From Okeania sp. SIO2C9 (GTDB lineage Bacteria > Cyanobacteriota > Cyanobacteriia > Cyanobacteriales > Microcoleaceae): a stretch of DNA of 64,000 nt. A model generated the notes under the pieces. It made no database searches. It worked only from the letters and a program-made list of their open reading frames with translations, and had not been told where the DNA came from. The position numbers were made by a program, and so were the translations under genes. The stretch is from the NCBI RefSeq assembly GCF_010672455.1, contig NZ_JAAHGO010000030.1:1-64000 (forward strand), written 5' to 3'. Below, one piece after another: positions 62,108 through 64,000 of this stretch (its first letter is position 1; each line of letters opens with the position of its first letter).

Positions 62108-62318
62108 CTCTATAATTCTACACGCTTAGTGAGAATGAAACAGCCCGGCCCTTTGAAAGGGGGAACTTATGCTGTTTGCGTAGCATGACCTAGGAAAGGG
62201 TTTCTTTCAATTGAAACTTAATTCTATACACGCTCCGATGCTACCAGACATGATATCACCCCATCACCCCATCACCCCATCACCCCATCACCCCATCACC
62301 CCATCACCCCACACTCCC

Positions 62319-64000
62319 CTACCAAGGACTACCCACCATGGTAAACCCTGCCCAATAATAAGGATGAGATAATTTTCGATTCCTCATTTCCCCAAGTACC
62401 AATGGTAACTCTACTGACCCACGCTCTCCAACCCTCGCGATCTGATTTTCCCTAATCACCACATCCCCACGCAACATTGCTAACTGCGCCTGTCTTACTG
62501 CCTCTGCCTTAATCTTGGTCTGATTCAAATGACTATAAAACTCAGTCATTAATGCCAAGGTAGCTCGGTCGTTGACATACCAAATACTAGCTAAAGCTGA
62601 CTTTACTCCTGCTGCTATTGCTAACCCCGCAAATCCTAATTCGGCATTTTTATCCCCAAAGGCGGTGCGACAAGCTGATAATACTAACAATTCTACAGAA
62701 CTCTCATTCCAACCCAACTCCCTAATTTGGTCTAATTTTATTTGTTCTTCACCCCACAACTGAATGTAAGAATTACTAATTTTTCCCGGTCTAAAATCAG
62801 CATGAGTAGCTAAATGAATAATAGGATAAGGATAACTTTCTCTTTGAGTAATTAAATTATTCAGAGTAAAATCTTCATTGAGGAACATATTACCCTGCCA
62901 CAGTTTTTGGGAAACAACTTCTAGCTCAATAGGTACCCCTGGTAAGGAGTTGTGAGCAATAAACTCACTTGCTCCCATTGCTAATACCCTAGTATCTTGA
63001 AGCGGTCGGTAGTTGGTATCCATTAAACTGACACTGGGAATTAAACTCAGGCTATATTTTTCGATCAGAAATTGTTCGCCATCGTGTAATGCTGCTACGG
63101 CTAAAGTGCGCAAACCTTCATCCATACTGAATAGTAAGGTATCAATATTGGCTGCTTCTAGTTCCGATGCTATGGGTGCTATGAGCCAATTGTATAATTT
63201 TTGTGCTGGTGATAGATAACTATCATTATCTTGGTTGGCCGGAGTTGTAACTTTTATTCGTAATTCTAGGGCAACTTTCATGATTTGTTCGCGGTTGACT
63301 TCGGGAATGGTTTTGATGATTGGTTGACCTTCTTTGGTATATAAGATTATTTGTAATTGTTCTGGATAGACATTAATATAAACAATGGCAGATTCTTTTC
63401 CGGTTTGATTTGCCATGTCGCTTAAGATTTCTCGGACGCTTTGTGTAGAAATTAATTTTTCCTCAAGATTTGCTCCCAGGAAATCTGAATATTCCTGGAG
63501 ACTGTTTCGTTCTAACATTGTTACTACTTGGTCTGAAGCTGTGGCTGTTATTAGAGATTTGGTATTAACAGGATTAATTGTTTTTAAGATTTGTTGGGTG
63601 TCAGTTGTATGGTTGATAGATGTTTCTGTTTGTTCTTGAGCAGTGCCTGCATTGGTTGTTTGGTTATAGTTAGTGGGAGAGGTCAGGGTGAAAAAACTGC
63701 TATTGTTTGATATTTGCTGTAATATTGACTGGGATTGATTATTATCTGTCTGGGTAGCAGTGGTGTCAGTTGAGGTGGTTACTGGAATCTCTGTTGAATC
63801 ATTGAGATTTTCTACTTGGATGGGGTTAGTTTCTACTGGAAGAATCTGGTTGTCAGTGGTATCTTCTGGTATAACAGTGTCGGCACTATCAATATTAGTA
63901 ATTGTTTCTATTTCTTCTGGGGCGATCGCTATTGGTTCTGGGGTATTGGTATTATCTGGAGTATTATTAATCGTTGCATTCCCGCCTTCAGAAATAGCTG
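62319..64000 (-). CDS. CHAT-domain protein, 5' end beyond the window
   Basis: The frame is open from the stop at 62319 to base 64000 with no start required inside. The methionine at 63518 is internal, because the upstream sequence stays in frame for 482 bases. Upstream part: Thr/Asn/Gln-rich low-complexity linker (NTNTPEPIAIAPEEIET, TQTDNNQSQSILQQ). Then a ~370-residue CHAT domain: AIVYINVYPEQLQIILYT, LAVAALHDGEQFLIEKY, catalytic His in IIHLATHADF and Cys in LVLSACRTAFG, then GFAGLAIAAGVKSALASIWYVND and HPYYWAGFTMVGSPW at the end. CHAT is a caspase-like peptidase. The missing N-terminus may hold TPR or hemagglutinin-type repeats as in relatives. Its DNA-level neighbours downstream are only repeats. 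Confidence 0.88.
   Translation of the reverse strand, partial: AISEGGNATINNTPDNTNTPEPIAIAPEEIETITNIDSADTVIPEDTTDNQILPVETNPIQVENLNDSTEIPVTTSTDTTATQTDNNQSQSILQQISNNSSFFTLTSPTNYNQTTNAGTAQEQTETSINHTTDTQQILKTINPVNTKSLITATASDQVVTMLERNSLQEYSDFLGANLEEKLISTQSVREILSDMANQTGKESAIVYINVYPEQLQIILYTKEGQPIIKTIPEVNREQIMKVALELRIKVTTPANQDNDSYLSPAQKLYNWLIAPIASELEAANIDTLLFSMDEGLRTLAVAALHDGEQFLIEKYSLSLIPSVSLMDTNYRPLQDTRVLAMGASEFIAHNSLPGVPIELEVVSQKLWQGNMFLNEDFTLNNLITQRESYPYPIIHLATHADFRPGKISNSYIQLWGEEQIKLDQIRELGWNESSVELLVLSACRTAFGDKNAELGFAGLAIAAGVKSALASIWYVNDRATLALMTEFYSHLNQTKIKAEAVRQAQLAMLRGDVVIRENQIARVGERGSVELPLVLGEMRNRKLSHPYYWAGFTMVGSPW

Larger units (their letters stand above)
61602..62318. other. Intergenic with terminator-like hairpin, MITE and tandem repeat
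   Basis: 61665-61710: GC-rich words (GTTAACGGAGCTTTGCGCTA). 61812-61838: hairpin with T-run. 61860-61875: HIP1-like sites. 61957-62107: MITE family 2. 62130-62200: GCATGACCTAGGAAAGGG word. 62230-62250: lone family 2 end. 62255-62311: CATCACCCC 9-base tandem run directly after the CHAT gene's stop. No gene. Confidence 0.6.

Overview
The window looks like a chromosomal segment of a filamentous cyanobacterium. The evidence is the low GC content, repeated HIP1 octamers (GCGATCGC), cyanobacterial protein families (DUF928, CHASE2 cyclase, CHAT-CHASE2, caspase-STAND-WD40, Uma2), very long repeat-filled intergenic stretches and a high load of decayed genes. The style recalls Okeania, Trichodesmium or Moorea, but that is inference. 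I see no rRNA, tRNA, CRISPR array or replication origin.

Layout. 1-8.4 kb: an IS1 fragment, a secreted protein, a dead Uma2 gene, a large CHAT-CHASE2 membrane protein with a small inhibitor-like protein upstream, an IS200/IS605-type element carrying a frameshifted tnpB, and a membrane-anchored class A beta-lactamase-like protein. 9.7-21.1 kb: trmJ, then a complete polar amino acid ABC transporter (ATPase, two permeases, two paralogous binding lipoproteins). These genes all lie on the minus strand but are separated by 0.2-2.2 kb of MITEs and satellite repeats. 21.5-30.8 kb: a small protein, a HAD hydrolase, a rotted tnpB element, a TVP38-type membrane protein, DUF928, a CHASE2 adenylate cyclase and a pentapeptide protein. 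31.9-39.2 kb: a dispersed arsenic set (arsR, arsS, arsM) with a DUF2267 protein and a small membrane protein between. 39.9-49.4 kb: an unknown coiled-coil membrane protein, an acidic protein, a UPF0175/PIN toxin-antitoxin pair, a 1680-residue caspase-STAND-WD40 protein with 16 nearly identical repeats, and a RAYT transposase flanked by REP arrays. 49.6-53.2 kb: a Uma2 gene split by an omega-RNA-bearing element, two overlapping small genes, a ribbon-helix-helix protein with three operator-like palindromes, and an OmpR-type regulator. 53.7-59.4 kb: two DUF1838 proteins, a Rieske oxygenase and a broken dihydropyrimidinase. 60-64 kb: three tandem secreted paralogues and a CHAT protein cut by the window edge.

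Three layers stand out. First, regulated cell-death or defence-like signalling: the caspase-STAND-WD40 protein, two CHAT proteins and a toxin-antitoxin pair. Second, small-molecule handling: amino acid uptake, arsenic methylation towards arsenosugars, and oxidation by the Rieske enzyme. Third, dense populations of non-autonomous mobile elements that shape both genes and gaps. At least four MITE families, a TTAC-targeted IS605-like family and a REP/RAYT family are visible. One IS605-derived element keeps the guide-RNA part of tnpB without the protein, and its exact removal would restore the host reading frame. That element and the caspase-STAND-WD40 gene are the most promising things to follow up.
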